Assembly: GCF_003202285.1 (NCBI RefSeq)
Contig: NZ_MASW01000002.1
Span: 930,001-994,000, forward strand
Reading direction: 5' to 3'
Source of the DNA: Prauserella muralis
GTDB lineage: Bacteria > Actinomycetota > Actinomycetes > Mycobacteriales > Pseudonocardiaceae
Length of the DNA stretch: 64,000 nucleotides
Shown here: positions 47,036 to 56,686 of the stretch, one piece after another
Layout: every line of letters starts with the position of its first letter
Position numbering within the stretch: the first letter of the stretch is position 1
Notes under the pieces: generated by a model
Database searches by the model: none
Told to the model about the DNA's origin: nothing
What the model saw: only the letters and a program-made list of their open reading frames with translations
Translations under genes and position numbers: made by a program

Positions 47036-48048
47036 ACGGCGGGCGGTCGGTGTGGATCGATGCTCCCGGTGAGTTGGTGGTGCGGCCCGGAGGGCCGGGT
47101 GAGCCCGGCCCCGGCGAGGCACTGGTCAGGGTCGCGTGGTCGGGAATCTGCGGTTCCGACCGGGAACTGCTGAACGGAACCCGGCCGGCTGCCTACGTGC
47201 GCTATCCGGTGGTGCCGGGGCACGAGTGGTCCGGCACCGTGGTGGCCGTGGGCGAGGACACCCCCGAGTCCCTGATCGGCGCCGCCGTCGTCGGCGAGGG
47301 CATCCGGCCGTGCCGCACCTGCGCCTCCTGCCGTCGCGGGGACACCAACCTCTGCGAGGGTCCCTACGACGAGACCGGGTTCACCCTGCCCGGCGCATGG
47401 TCGGACCACCTGGTGGTGCCTGCCGACCTGCTGCACCGCCTTCCGGCGGGAGCGGACCTGCGGGCGGCCGCGGGGCTGGAGCCGGCCGCGTGCGTTGCCG
47501 CCGCCTGCCTGAAGCTGGCGGTGCAGCCGGGCGAACGCTGCGCTGTGGTGGGTGCTGGCACTCTTGGCCTGCTGGCGGTGCAGTTCCTGCGTGCCGCGGG
47601 CGCCGCCGAGGTCCTGGTGGTGCACACGAGTCCGGACCGTGCCCGGCTGGCCGAGCAGTGCGGTGCCACGTCCCTGGTCTCGCCTGCCGACGTGCGCCGA
47701 CTGGCCGGCCGGTTCGACGCGGTGATCGAGGCCGCCGGTGCACCCGGCACCGCGAGCATGGCGGCCGAGTTGGTTCGCAGGGGCGGGCTGCTCGCGCTGA
47801 CCGGGATCGCCGCCGACGACGACCGCCCGCTCGACCCGGCTTCGCTGGTGCTGCGTGAGGTGAGCGTGCACACCGTCTTCGGCGCGCCGCCACGCGCGTG
47901 GACGCACGCGGTGCGCGCCCTGGCCTCCGGCGCGATCGACCCGGGCTTGCTCGTGACGCACGAGGTCGGCCTGGACGAGGCCCACGAGGCGTTCCGTATT
48001 CTCGAGCAGGAGCGCGGCAAGGCGGTCAAGGTGCTGCTCGCACCCTAG
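47032..48048 (+). CDS. Zinc-dependent medium-chain (sugar/polyol) dehydrogenase
   Basis: A 338-residue MDR alcohol dehydrogenase. Catalytic-zinc ligands appear in SGICGSDRELL and PGHEWSG; the structural-zinc lobe is CRTCASCRRGDTNLC; the NAD(P) fold has AVVGAGTLGLLAVQFLRAAG. The start overlaps the permease stop, so it belongs to the transporter operon. It would oxidise the imported sugar or a derived polyol with NAD(P). With the downstream lactonase it suggests an oxidative sugar-to-aldonate route (inference). Confidence 0.9.
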   Translation: MNGGRSVWIDAPGELVVRPGGPGEPGPGEALVRVAWSGICGSDRELLNGTRPAAYVRYPVVPGHEWSGTVVAVGEDTPESLIGAAVVGEGIRPCRTCASCRRGDTNLCEGPYDETGFTLPGAWSDHLVVPADLLHRLPAGADLRAAAGLEPAACVAAACLKLAVQPGERCAVVGAGTLGLLAVQFLRAAGAAEVLVVHTSPDRARLAEQCGATSLVSPADVRRLAGRFDAVIEAAGAPGTASMAAELVRRGGLLALTGIAADDDRPLDPASLVLREVSVHTVFGAPPRAWTHAVRALASGAIDPGLLVTHEVGLDEAHEAFRILEQERGKAVKVLLAP

Positions 48049-48060
48049 TGAGAGGTAGCC

Positions 48061-48912
48061 ATGGGTGATGCCGAGGTGGAAAGGGTCGCGGACGCGCCGG
48101 TCGCCGAACACGGCGAGGGACCTGTGTGGCTGCCCGGCCTGGAGACACTCGCGTGGGTGGACATGCTCGCCGGAGACGTGCTGACCCTGCGAAGTCCCGA
48201 CCGCTGGCACGTCGGCGACGTGGCCGCCGCCTTGCGTCCGGCCGGAGGCGGCGGGGTCGTGCTCGCGGTGGAACGCGGGTTCGCCCTCGCCGATCGCGTG
48301 GGCGGCCCCGTGCGGACCCTCCCTCCGGTATGGACGGACTCGACGGTGCGGATGAACGAGGGCGGATGCGACCCCGACGGGCGGTTCTACTGCGGTTCGA
48401 TGGCCTACGACGAGCGAGCCGGCGCCGGTGCGCTCTACCGGCTGGATCCCGACCGGTCCATACACTGTGTATTGACGGGGGTGACCGTCTCGAACGGCTT
48501 CGCGTTCAGTCCCGACGGCGGCACGGCGTACTACGTGGACACGCCGACCGGCGGCATCGACGCCTTCGACTACGACCGCGAACGCGGGCTCACCGGGCGG
48601 CGCAGGGTGGTCACCGTCGACCCGCCAGGAGTGCCGGACGGGCTGACCGTCGACGCCGAAGGATACCTGTGGGTCGCGCTCTGGGGTGGCTCCGCGGTTC
48701 GCCGGTACAGCCCGGCAGGCGCACTCGACGGGGTGCTGGAGCTGCCGGTCAGCCAGGTCACGGCCTGCGCCTTCGGCGGCCCGGCGCTGGACCGGCTCTA
48801 CCTCACGACCTCCCGGCTGGGCATCACCTGGCGCCAGCCGGATGCCGGAGCGCTGTTCACCACCGTCCCCGGGGTACGCGGCCTGCCGACCCTGCCGTTC
48901 AGCCCGCGCTGA
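48061..48912 (+). CDS. SMP-30/gluconolactonase-family lactonase
   Basis: A 283-residue six-bladed propeller of the SMP-30/LRE family: HGEGPVWLPGLETLAWVDML, VRMNEGGCDPDGRFYCGSMA, VTVSNGFAFSPDGGTAYYVD, PDGLTVDAEGYLWVALWGGS. These hold the Glu, Asn and Asp metal ligands. The enzyme should open the aldonolactone made by the preceding dehydrogenase. No dehydratase, kinase or aldolase for further breakdown is in the window. Confidence 0.9.
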   Translation: MGDAEVERVADAPVAEHGEGPVWLPGLETLAWVDMLAGDVLTLRSPDRWHVGDVAAALRPAGGGGVVLAVERGFALADRVGGPVRTLPPVWTDSTVRMNEGGCDPDGRFYCGSMAYDERAGAGALYRLDPDRSIHCVLTGVTVSNGFAFSPDGGTAYYVDTPTGGIDAFDYDRERGLTGRRRVVTVDPPGVPDGLTVDAEGYLWVALWGGSAVRRYSPAGALDGVLELPVSQVTACAFGGPALDRLYLTTSRLGITWRQPDAGALFTTVPGVRGLPTLPFSPR

Positions 48913-48955
48913 ACGCGGAGGGCACGGCGTTGCCGGCGGTGGGCGCCGCCTGGGT

Positions 48956-49390
48956 TCAGCCGGGTGAATCCGGTGTTGCCCACCGAATCCAGCTCGCTTC
49001 GTCCAGCGTGACAGGAGGCGGAGCCGAACGGTTGACGAAGATGCGCTCACCAGAGGTAGCCACTGCTACGTCGGGATCTACACCGGCTATTCGTGCCACC
49101 TCGACTGGCGTCCCGGCACTGGTTTCGCCGGTACCGCGGCGAGGATCGCTGTCTACGTCATCGCATTCCGGAACTCTCGCCGTCCCCAGTGGATGCAAAC
49201 GCGACGAAGGTATCACCCCGATCTCCCCCGAGCCGGCGTTTCTCAAGGTCCAAGGCAGATACGATTGCCCCTGGTAGACGATTCTTGCCGGGCAGGCTGC
49301 GGCCCCACTGGTCGTTCTGGTACAGCCGGTAAGGACCGCCAGAAACGACCCAGCTACCAGTAGGGCGGTGCCTCGCAGTGTGATGGCCAC
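48956..49390 (-). CDS. Small lipoprotein of unknown function
   Basis: A 144-residue protein from GTG 49390, preceded by GGAGG nine nt upstream. The signal peptide ITLRGTALLVAGSFLAVLTG ends in a lipobox cysteine (LTGC). The mature part has a few cysteines (ACPARIVYQGQSY, VPECDD) and resembles small actinomycete lipoproteins of the DUF6281 type; that family link is tentative. It converges on the lactonase gene. Confidence 0.75.
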   Translation of the reverse strand: MAITLRGTALLVAGSFLAVLTGCTRTTSGAAACPARIVYQGQSYLPWTLRNAGSGEIGVIPSSRLHPLGTARVPECDDVDSDPRRGTGETSAGTPVEVARIAGVDPDVAVATSGERIFVNRSAPPPVTLDEASWIRWATPDSPG

Positions 49391-49724
49391 GGCCAGACCT
49401 CCACAAAGATGAGCGTACGGCTTTCGACACCACGACGGCTCCGGAGGCTGCTGCGGTTGCACCGACTCGAATTCCCAGATCGGTGAGGGAGTCGGTCAAC
49501 ACCAGACAGGTAAACCTCGGCCACCCCGGTTCGGGCCTGGCGCAGTCCGTAGCGACCGGACGTCCGTTCACGTCACCGATGCCCAGGGCTCGCCAATGGC
49601 GTCCAGCCGGAGCCATTGCGTCTCGCGGCCGGTTGACAGAGCACGACGCCCGATGTAACCATACCGGTCGGTATACAACCGAACATCTTTTTCGGCACAC
49701 TCGCCGTGACCCTGGGGAGCAGCC
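49391..49724. other. 334-bp divergent intergenic region
   Basis: The region lies between the lipoprotein and HAD-hydrolase genes. No gene is visible. It contains a TTGACA-type -35 at 49633-49638 and a palindromic operator at 49661-49674. Confidence 0.6.
49633..49674 (+). promoter_or_regulatory. Sigma-70-like promoter with TetR-type operator
   Basis: TTGACA at 49633-49638, then 17 nt to TAACCA as a weak -10. Overlapping and downstream of it is ATACCG-GT-CGGTAT (49661-49674), a palindrome of the kind bound by TetR-family repressors. It faces the HAD-hydrolase gene; no TetR gene is adjacent. Confidence 0.5.
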
Positions 49725-50414
49725 ATGCCCTTCGACGGCATCCGGGTCCTGACCTTCGACGTGGTCGGAACCCTCATCGACTTCGAGACCGGAATACTGG
49801 ACTGCCTCCGCCCGCTCACCCGCGTCGACGACACCGCGTTGCTGGAGTCCTTCGCCCGGGCCGAGGCCGCCCAGGCAAGCCTGACCCCGGAGCTGCCCTT
49901 CACGCAGATGCTGGCACCCATCTACGGCCGCATGGCCGAGGAACTCGACCTCCCCGAACACGCCGGGCTCCGGGAGTCGATCCCACGCTGGCCCGCCTTT
50001 CCCGACGCACCGCAGGCACTGCGCGACCTGGGCCGCCGCTTCCGCCTCGTCGCCCTCACCAACACCGACAACTGGGCGCTGGCGCGGATGAACACCACGC
50101 TCGGCTCACCCTTCGACGACACGGTCACCGCCGAGGACGTCGGCGTCAACAAGCCGGATCCACAGATGTTCGCCTACTGTCTCGGGCGGCAGAGCGTGCA
50201 CGGCTACACCCGCGACGACTGCCTGCACGTCGCCCAGAGCCAGTACCACGACATCGGCATCGCCGCCGAGCTCGGCTACCGCACCTGCTGGATCGAACGC
50301 CGCCATGGGCGGAGCGGTTTCGGTGCCACGCCCGAGCCCCGGAAGCTGACCACTCCGGACCACCATTTCACCACGCTGCGGGAACTCGCCGCCGCGACGT
50401 CGGGTTTCGCGTAG
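49725..50414 (+). CDS. HAD-superfamily hydrolase (haloacid-dehalogenase type II-like)
   Basis: A 229-residue HAD protein. Motif I is VLTFDVVGTLIDFE with the nucleophilic Asp, motif II LVALTNTDNW, motif III lysine in VGVNKPDPQMF, and motif IV follows near HVAQSQYHDIGIAAELGY. Family members dehalogenate 2-haloacids or hydrolyse phosphates. The usual dehalogenase DVFGTL is DVVGTL here. Probably controlled through the palindromic operator upstream. Confidence 0.87.
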   Translation: MPFDGIRVLTFDVVGTLIDFETGILDCLRPLTRVDDTALLESFARAEAAQASLTPELPFTQMLAPIYGRMAEELDLPEHAGLRESIPRWPAFPDAPQALRDLGRRFRLVALTNTDNWALARMNTTLGSPFDDTVTAEDVGVNKPDPQMFAYCLGRQSVHGYTRDDCLHVAQSQYHDIGIAAELGYRTCWIERRHGRSGFGATPEPRKLTTPDHHFTTLRELAAATSGFA

Positions 50415-50679
50415 GCACCCAGCCCGGGTTGTCGACGAGGCCGCCGAGCGACGACCACGTGACGTCGCACCGGTCCCACGCGCCCGCATGTGCCGCGGTT
50501 CGTGCTTCACGCCGAGGGGAAGGCCGATGTGTTGGCGCCGGTGCAGATACCGAATCCGCGCCAACACCTGCGGCTGGGAAGACTGACCATTCGGCCCGGC
50601 GGTGCCTCCCGCAGTGCGCGGACCCGGACACGACTACCGAAAGCTCGGTGAGCGAGGCCGTGTCACCGTCAACCGCGGG

Positions 50680-51048
50680 TCAGGCCGCGGGTTCCTCCTG
50701 GAGGGCGCGTACCTCGATCCTGCATCGCAGCGCCTTCGAGGCCTGCTTGGTCCATTCGATCGCGACGTCGTCGTTTTCGGCTTCGATGATCCAGAAGCCG
50801 CCGAGGTACTCGTCGGCCTCGACGAACGGGCCGGGTGTGAGGACGGGGCTGTCTCCGGAGTAGTCCACCGTCGTCGCGGTCGAGGGTGGCTGCAGGCCTC
50901 CGGCGGTGACGAACGCACCCGCCTCCTGAACAGCGGTGTTGAACGCACCGACCGCGGCCATGATCTCCTGCAGCTCCGCGGGGTCCATGTTCTCCATCGT
51001 CGGCTCCTCGGTGGAGTCGTGCGGGAGGCTCAGGAAGTACTTCGTCAT
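50680..51048 (-). CDS. YCII-domain (DGPF) protein
   Basis: A 122-residue protein of the YCII/DGPF family: MTKYFLSLPHDSTEEPTMEN, FNTAVQEAGAFVTAGGLQPP, GPFVEADEYLGGFWIIEAEN. The GPF-x-E-x-x-E-x-L-GGFW block is the family signature. An AAGGAGAC precedes the ATG. Such proteins commonly neighbour ECF sigma factors or LuxR regulators and have no proven enzymatic role. Here it lies downstream of a frameshifted LuxR gene on the same strand. Confidence 0.88.
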   Translation of the reverse strand: MTKYFLSLPHDSTEEPTMENMDPAELQEIMAAVGAFNTAVQEAGAFVTAGGLQPPSTATTVDYSGDSPVLTPGPFVEADEYLGGFWIIEAENDDVAIEWTKQASKALRCRIEVRALQEEPAA

Positions 51049-51129
51049 TGTCGTCTCCTTGTCGTGCGGCCGAGGGCCGCTGCCTTGATGTCGGAAACGT
51101 TAGGCGGGGGCTCCCCGGTGGCGCATCAG

Positions 51130-53902
51130 TCATCGTGACTGGTGTCCGGGAGCCGATGACCGGCGATGACCGGCGTCGGCCGTGAGAACCAGGTCAGCCA
51201 GCTCGGCGCGCCCGGTGACGCCGAGCTTCGGGTACGCCTTGTAGAGGTGGTGGCCGACGGTCCGTGGGCTGAGGAAGAGCTGTGCGGCGATCTCCTTGTT
51301 GGTGTGACCGTGGGCGGCCAGCCGTACGACCTGCAGCTCCTGCGGGGTCAACAGGGTGAGCGGGCCGCTGCGCTGAGGCTCGCCGCCCCGTTCGCCGAAG
51401 GCGGCCAGCTCGCCGCGCGCACGCTCGGCCCAGAGCTGCGCGCCGAGGCGCTCGAACGCGGACACCGCCGCCGCGAGATGACCGCGGGCCTCGGCCCGGC
51501 GGCGACGGCGCCGCAGCCACTCGCCGTAGACCAGCTGGGTGCGGGCCCGCTCGTAGGGGCCGCCGTGCCGCTCGTGGAGCCGCAGCGCCTCGGCGTACAG
51601 CGCGTCGGCGTCGCCATCGTCGGCCAGCAAGGCCCGGCACCGCAGGACGAGCCCGGTGGCGACCGGGCGGTCGACGTGTTCGGCCCAGTGCCGCAAGGCC
51701 GCCAGTGGTCCGTGGGCGCGATCCGGCATGCCGCCGCGCACGGCTGCTTCCACCAGATCCGGCACCGCCCCGCACCAGGAGATCGCGGCCGGCAGGTCCC
51801 CGGGACACCTGTTCGAGCCGGTCGAACGCGTCCCCGAACCGCCGGGCGGAGAGGTCGAGCATCCCGAGACCCCACGCCGCGATCTCGGCATTGACCCGGT
51901 GCCGGGCCCGGGCTCGCGGGAGCACCTCCTCGGCAAGAGCCCGGCAGCGTGCCTCGTCACCCGACACGGCGTGCAACCACACCTCGACCGACCGGTGGGC
52001 CAGGCTCTCGGTCGTGTTCCCGAGTTCGTCGCTCACGGAGACGCCTTCCGCCACACACGCGCGGGCGTCCGCGAACTCGCCGCGCAACAGCCGCGCCACG
52101 GCGAGCACGTTCAGGGTGTACGGGAGCCACCCCAGCGCCCCGGTAGCCCGTACCACGGCCAGCATGTCCTCGGTCCCGGCGATGACGCCGTCGTCGTCGG
52201 CGATCATGAGCCCACCGAACCCGGCGGTGATGCGCTGCATCAGGTCGTGCCCGCCGCCGCGGGCGGCGGCGTGCAGCTCGCGCATCGGGCCCACGGCCAG
52301 CTCCGGCCGTCCGGCGAAAAGCTCCGCCCACCCGAGGAGGGCGGCGACAACGGGCGCCCAGTGCTCCGGCGGGGTGAGCCCGCGCATCAGATCCGCCGCA
52401 CGCTGCAGGACGTCGTGCGCCGCCCCGTGCCGGGCGGCGTGCGCGGCCTCGTAGAGCGTGAGCGCGGCGCGCTCCGGATCGGCGTCGCGCACCAACGCGG
52501 CGGCCTCGAGCGTCAGCTCCGCGTCGGCCCGCGGCGAGGTGCGTTCGTACTCCACGGCGCCGCGGGTGTAGATGGCATCGGCCCGCACGCCGATGTCGGC
52601 GGTGAGCGCGAGCGCTTCGGCCGCCAGCCGGGCGGCGCGGTCGGCCTTGCCCGCGTCGAACGCGGCCTGGCTCGCCCGGGCGATACGCCGGGCCTTCAGC
52701 TCCCGGTCGGCACTGAGTCGACCGGCGCGCTCGTAGGCAGCGCACACGGCCATCGCTCCGCCTCGGTGCCAGGCCCGCTCCGCCACGCCTTCGAGTTCGG
52801 CGGCCACCGCCTCGTCGGGTTTGGTGGTGGCGGCAGCGAGGTGCCAGGCCCGGCGGTCGGCATCGGCGTCCGCGTGCAGCGCCTCGGCGTACGCGCGATG
52901 TACCTCGATCCGCCGGTGCAGCGGCGCGTCCTGGTAGGCGGCGGCCCGGACCAGGGGATGGCGGAACGTGATCCGGCTGTCGATCCGGACCAGCCGGTCA
53001 CGTTCGGCGGGCGCCAGGTCGCCTGCGGCGCCACCGAGGGATTCGATCACGTGCAGGACCGTCGCAAGGGGCGCAGCCGGGTCGGCCGCCGCCACCAGAA
53101 GCGCGCGCTGGGCAGAGTCGGGAAGGTCCACGATCTGGTGGCGAAACGCCTCCTGCACGCGGCGGGCCACCGGCAGCGGGCCGACCTGCTCGGCCGGGTC
53201 GGACTCGTCGACATCGCGGGCCGCGAGCCGCGACGACCCGAGCTCGATGATCGCCAGGGGATCGCCGCCGGACTCCGCGAGAACCCTCGCCCGCACCCGT
53301 TCGGCGAGTTCCGGTGCGTGGTCGTCGAGCAGCCGGGCGGCATCGGGCGCGGCGAGGCCGGACAGCTCCACGACCTCGACGCCCGCGATCACGAACGGCA
53401 CCGACGTCTCGCGTACCGCGAACAGCACCGCGATCGGGTCGGCCACGAAGCGGCGGGCCGCGAACAACAGCGCCTCCACGGAGCCCTGGTCGAGCCATTG
53501 CAGGTCGTCGACCACGCACAGCAGCGGCGCGTCCTCGGCCAGATCGGCGAGCAACGACAGGGTGCCCGCGGAGATCAGGAACCGGTTGGCTTCGTCTCCC
53601 TCGGCGAGACCGAAAGCACACCGCAGTGCCCTCGCCTGGGGAGCGGGCAGGGCGTCCAGCCGATCCAGGTGCGGAAACAAGAGCTGGTGCAGACCGCCGT
53701 AGGCCAGTTCGGAGTCGGACTCGACCCCTGCCCCGCGGACCACCTGTATCCCCTCGGCTTCGGCGATCGACACAGCGTGGTCGAGAAGCACCGACTTCCC
53801 GATACCCGCTGCGCCCCGCAGCCCCAGTACGCCGCCGCGCGCGTCGCGCGCCTCCGTCAGCAGGCGCTGAATCCGCGCCAGCTCGACGTCCCTCCCCACC
53901 AC
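51130..53902 (-). pseudogene. Large LuxR-family ATP-binding regulator (LAL type), frameshifted
   Basis: From GTG 53902 one frame gives ~700 residues of an AAA-type regulator: Walker A GAAGIGKS at 30-37, LLCVVDDLQWLDQGSVEALL, then TPR-like helices to LEQVSRGPAG. The remainder, including LTPQELQVVRLAAHGHTNKE and AAQLFLSPRTVGHHLYKAYP (the LuxR HTH), lies in another frame ending at 51130. The switch is at about 51797-51804 in a CCCCGGG run. An intact gene would encode about 920 residues. Either the regulator is inactive or the sequence has a one-base error. Confidence 0.88.
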
Positions 53903-53944
53903 GACATGCGGTCACCTTAGATGGGCGGGGACGCCGAATCCGCC

Positions 53945-54931
53945 CTACGTCGCGGCTTCCCGGACCGAGTGAAGAGTCTCGAGCAGGCAACGGGCGCCCT
54001 CCGTGGCCGAGTAGAGGACGCTGTGGCCGTCCTGGCGGCGGGTGACCAGGCCGTCGGCGCACAGGCGCGTCAGGTGGTAGGACACGGTGGCCGGGCTGAG
54101 GCGGTGGCGCGTCGCCAGCTCGGAGGTCGACCTCGGGGTGTGCAGATCCGCCAGGAGCGCCACCCGCCGGGCGCCCAGCGCCGGGGCCGGACCGAGCACG
54201 GGCGACGGCGACGACCAGGCCGCGCCGCGCCCGCGGGCCGGGTAGCCGAGCAGCACCTCGCCTGGCGCGGCGTTCCACACGGCCGCCGACGGCAGGAACA
54301 CCGACGGCGTCAGCACCAGGCCGGGCACCGGATCCAGGGCCAGCTCGAACGCGGCGTCCCGAGCCAGGTGGGTGCCGTCCCAGCGCAGGTCCGGGTGGAG
54401 ACCGGCCAGGATGGTCGCGAAGCCCGACCGAGCGGCCTCGGTGGCGCGGTGCCGGACGTCCTCGTCCAGCACCCGGCGCAGGGCAGGCCACGAGTCGGCG
54501 AGCGTCACGTCCCAGCAGTGGCGCAGCTGTGCCGCCGCCAGTTCGGCGACCGCGCGGTACCCGCCGCGGTCACGCACGCGGGTGATCGCGGACGGCGGTT
54601 TCTCGGGGAAGGCCCGGGCCAGCTGGGCCCGCACGGTCTCCGGCGCGGTGGCCGCGACGGCGTCCAGCTCGGCGTCGAGGGACGACTCGTAGGCGACGGG
54701 CAGCGGTACCAGGAAGTCCGGCACGTAAGGGGAGTCGTGCTCCACGAGTGCGTGCACGAGGGCCACGGCCTCGATGTCGAGGCGGGGGCGGGTGGCATCG
54801 ACCCAGCCGCGGGCGAACGGGGCCCGGCCGGGGTGGGCGAGGACCTCCAGCGCGCAGGACAGCTCCGCGAGCCGGGACAGGGCGAACCGGGAGTTGACCA
54901 GCCGTTCCGCGTCGACCCACACGGTCAGCAT
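53945..54931 (-). CDS. ArsR-type winged-helix regulator with DUF5937-like N-terminus
   Basis: A 328-residue protein. The C-terminal ~80 residues are an ArsR-type winged helix (VALLADLHTPRSTSELATRH, RLSPATVSYHLTRLCADGLV). The long N-terminal ~240 residues match the DUF5937-type effector region seen in many actinomycete regulators. It is divergent, with 89 bp, from a metallo-beta-lactamase-fold gene, which it may control. The ligand is unknown. Confidence 0.85.
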   Translation of the reverse strand: MLTVWVDAERLVNSRFALSRLAELSCALEVLAHPGRAPFARGWVDATRPRLDIEAVALVHALVEHDSPYVPDFLVPLPVAYESSLDAELDAVAATAPETVRAQLARAFPEKPPSAITRVRDRGGYRAVAELAAAQLRHCWDVTLADSWPALRRVLDEDVRHRATEAARSGFATILAGLHPDLRWDGTHLARDAAFELALDPVPGLVLTPSVFLPSAAVWNAAPGEVLLGYPARGRGAAWSSPSPVLGPAPALGARRVALLADLHTPRSTSELATRHRLSPATVSYHLTRLCADGLVTRRQDGHSVLYSATEGARCLLETLHSVREAAT

Positions 54932-55020
54932 GGATTCGACATCCCTCGAATGGCTCGCACCGGGCGGTCACCCCCTGCTCGACTGTCCCGCAGTGTCGCA
55001 GAACGAGGGGAGACCCACCC

Positions 55021-55923
55021 ATGACCAGCAGGCGCAGCTTTCTCATCGGTGGCGTGGCCGCCGGGCTGACCGTCGCCGGAGCCGGCACCGCCGCCGCCAC
55101 CACGACCTTCGCGGGCTCCGCGGCCATGCAGGCCGGGCCGTGGCGGATCACCGCGCTGCTCGACGCGTCGGGCCCCTTCTTCCTGCCCGCCGGCGCCGCG
55201 TTCTCCGGTGCCACCGACGACGACTGGGCCCGCGCGGCGCGGATCGACCCGGAGGCCTTCGGGCCCGACGACACCTGGAACCTCGCTTTCCGTTGCTTCG
55301 CGATCCACCTGCCACGCGGCGGGTACGCGCTCGTGGACGCCGGGATCGGGCCTGCGGACAGCCCGGCGTCGTCGTGGGCTCCGGTGCCCGGCCACCTCCT
55401 CGAACGGCTCGCGCAGGCCGGCATCGACCGGCGCGACGTCCGGCTCGTCGTCCTCACCCACCTCCACGAGGACCACTTCGGCTGGTCGGTCTCGCCCGGC
55501 GGCGTGCCGAACTTCCCCAACGCCCGCTACGTCATCCAGCGGACCGAGATCGACGCCCTGGGCGGCGACAGCGTCGTGCACACCGCCGTGATCGATCCCC
55601 TTCTGGCCACGGGGCAACTGAACACTGTGGACGGAAGGGTGTGCGTGGCTGGCCATCGCGGTGACGGCGTCTCGGTGTTGCCGACGCCCGGCCACACGCC
55701 GGGGCATCAGTCGGTTGTCGTCCGTGGACACGGCAGGCAGGTCGTGATCACCGGTGACGTCCTTGTCCACGCGGTGCAGCTCGCCGACCCCGGCGTGGCC
55801 TACCGGTTCGAGGCCGACCAGGACACCGCCCGCCGGACCAGGCGGGCGATGCTCGACGAGGCCGGGTGCCGCCCGACGTGGCTGGCCACGGCACACCTCA
55901 ACACGCCGTTCCTCCGAGCCTGA
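55021..55923 (+). CDS. Exported metallo-beta-lactamase-fold hydrolase
   Basis: A 300-residue protein beginning MTSRRSFLIGGVAAGLTVAG, a twin-arginine-type signal. The MBL fold has the zinc motif LTHLHEDHFGW, then PTPGHTPGHQSV and VITGDVLVH. It belongs to the lactonase/N-acyl-homoserine-lactonase-like side of the family; substrates could be lactones or esters. It should be exported folded. Divergent from an ArsR/DUF5937 regulator. Confidence 0.88.
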   Translation: MTSRRSFLIGGVAAGLTVAGAGTAAATTTFAGSAAMQAGPWRITALLDASGPFFLPAGAAFSGATDDDWARAARIDPEAFGPDDTWNLAFRCFAIHLPRGGYALVDAGIGPADSPASSWAPVPGHLLERLAQAGIDRRDVRLVVLTHLHEDHFGWSVSPGGVPNFPNARYVIQRTEIDALGGDSVVHTAVIDPLLATGQLNTVDGRVCVAGHRGDGVSVLPTPGHTPGHQSVVVRGHGRQVVITGDVLVHAVQLADPGVAYRFEADQDTARRTRRAMLDEAGCRPTWLATAHLNTPFLRA

Positions 55924-55987
55924 CGTGCACTGCGACGACCCGACGGCATGGGCGGTTCGCTCGTGCCGGTCGCCTGCTGCTCGGTCG

Positions 55988-56617
55988 TCACTGCAGCCGG
56001 GCCGCGAGCCCGGCGAGCACGACGCCGAGCTGTCGTTCGAACCTGTCGTCGCCGTCGTCGCGGACGTGGCCTGCGGCCTTGACCAGTTCGGCGCTCTCGC
56101 CCAGCCAGGCGTCGCGCTCGATGACGGAGTAACGCTCGGGGGCGCCTGACTGGCCGCGTTCCTGTTCTTCGATGACGAAGCCGACCACGAACGCGGTGAC
56201 CACGTCGATGGTGTCGTCCGCCTCGGTCAGCGAGAACCCAGCCCCCGTCAACCGGGCGAGCCAGGGCTCCTTCGCTTTCACCACCTCGGGGTCGGAGACG
56301 CGGGTGCCGCTGAAGATGCGCGCGCCATCGCGGTGGCGAAGGTATTCCGCGCGCAGTACGCGGGCGTAGTTGGCGACGTCCTCACGCCAGTCCGAGCCCG
56401 GAGTGATCGCCGCGAGCGCGTCGGCGACGCGGCGCAACACGACCGTGCTCATCTCGTCGAGCAGTTCCTGCTTGTTGCGGACGTGCCAGTACAGCGCGGG
56501 TGCGCCCACGCCGAGCCGGGAAGCCAGCGCGCGGACGGTGAGCCCGTCCATGCCCTTGTCGTCGAGCAGGTCGAGTGCCGCCGCCACGATGCGCTCTCGC
56601 GTGATTCCCTTCGCCAC
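55988..56617 (-). CDS. TetR-family regulator with tetracycline-repressor-like C-terminus
   Basis: A 209-residue regulator with a GTG start. The HTH region is ERIVAAALDLLDDKGMDGLT, VRALASRLGVGAPALYWHVR. The C-terminal ~140 residues resemble TetR_C_1 (VLRAEYLRHRDGARIFSGTR). It is divergent from a truncated oxidoreductase gene, and the 69-bp gap holds two GAAC-N3-GTTC-type half-symmetric sites, presumably its operators. Confidence 0.9.
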   Translation of the reverse strand: MAKGITRERIVAAALDLLDDKGMDGLTVRALASRLGVGAPALYWHVRNKQELLDEMSTVVLRRVADALAAITPGSDWREDVANYARVLRAEYLRHRDGARIFSGTRVSDPEVVKAKEPWLARLTGAGFSLTEADDTIDVVTAFVVGFVIEEQERGQSGAPERYSVIERDAWLGESAELVKAAGHVRDDGDDRFERQLGVVLAGLAARLQ

Positions 56618-56629
56618 GGTTGAGACCTT

Positions 56630-56674
56630 AACAAAGTTCAGGCACGGTGGGTGACAGGTGAATTGAACTTTGTT
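56630..56674. promoter_or_regulatory. Paired TetR operator sites
   Basis: AACAAAGTTCA (56630-56640) and its exact reverse complement TGAACTTTGTT (56664-56674) flank the middle of the divergent intergenic region. The second site is itself symmetric (GAAC-TTT-GTTC). Confidence 0.7.
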
Positions 56675-56686
56675 CAGGAGGGTGTC

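Noticed and set aside
50669-51133. 154-codon frame overlapping the YCII gene on the same strand
   Set aside because: The YCII protein has a clear signature and ribosome binding site; the other frame is Arg-rich and featureless.
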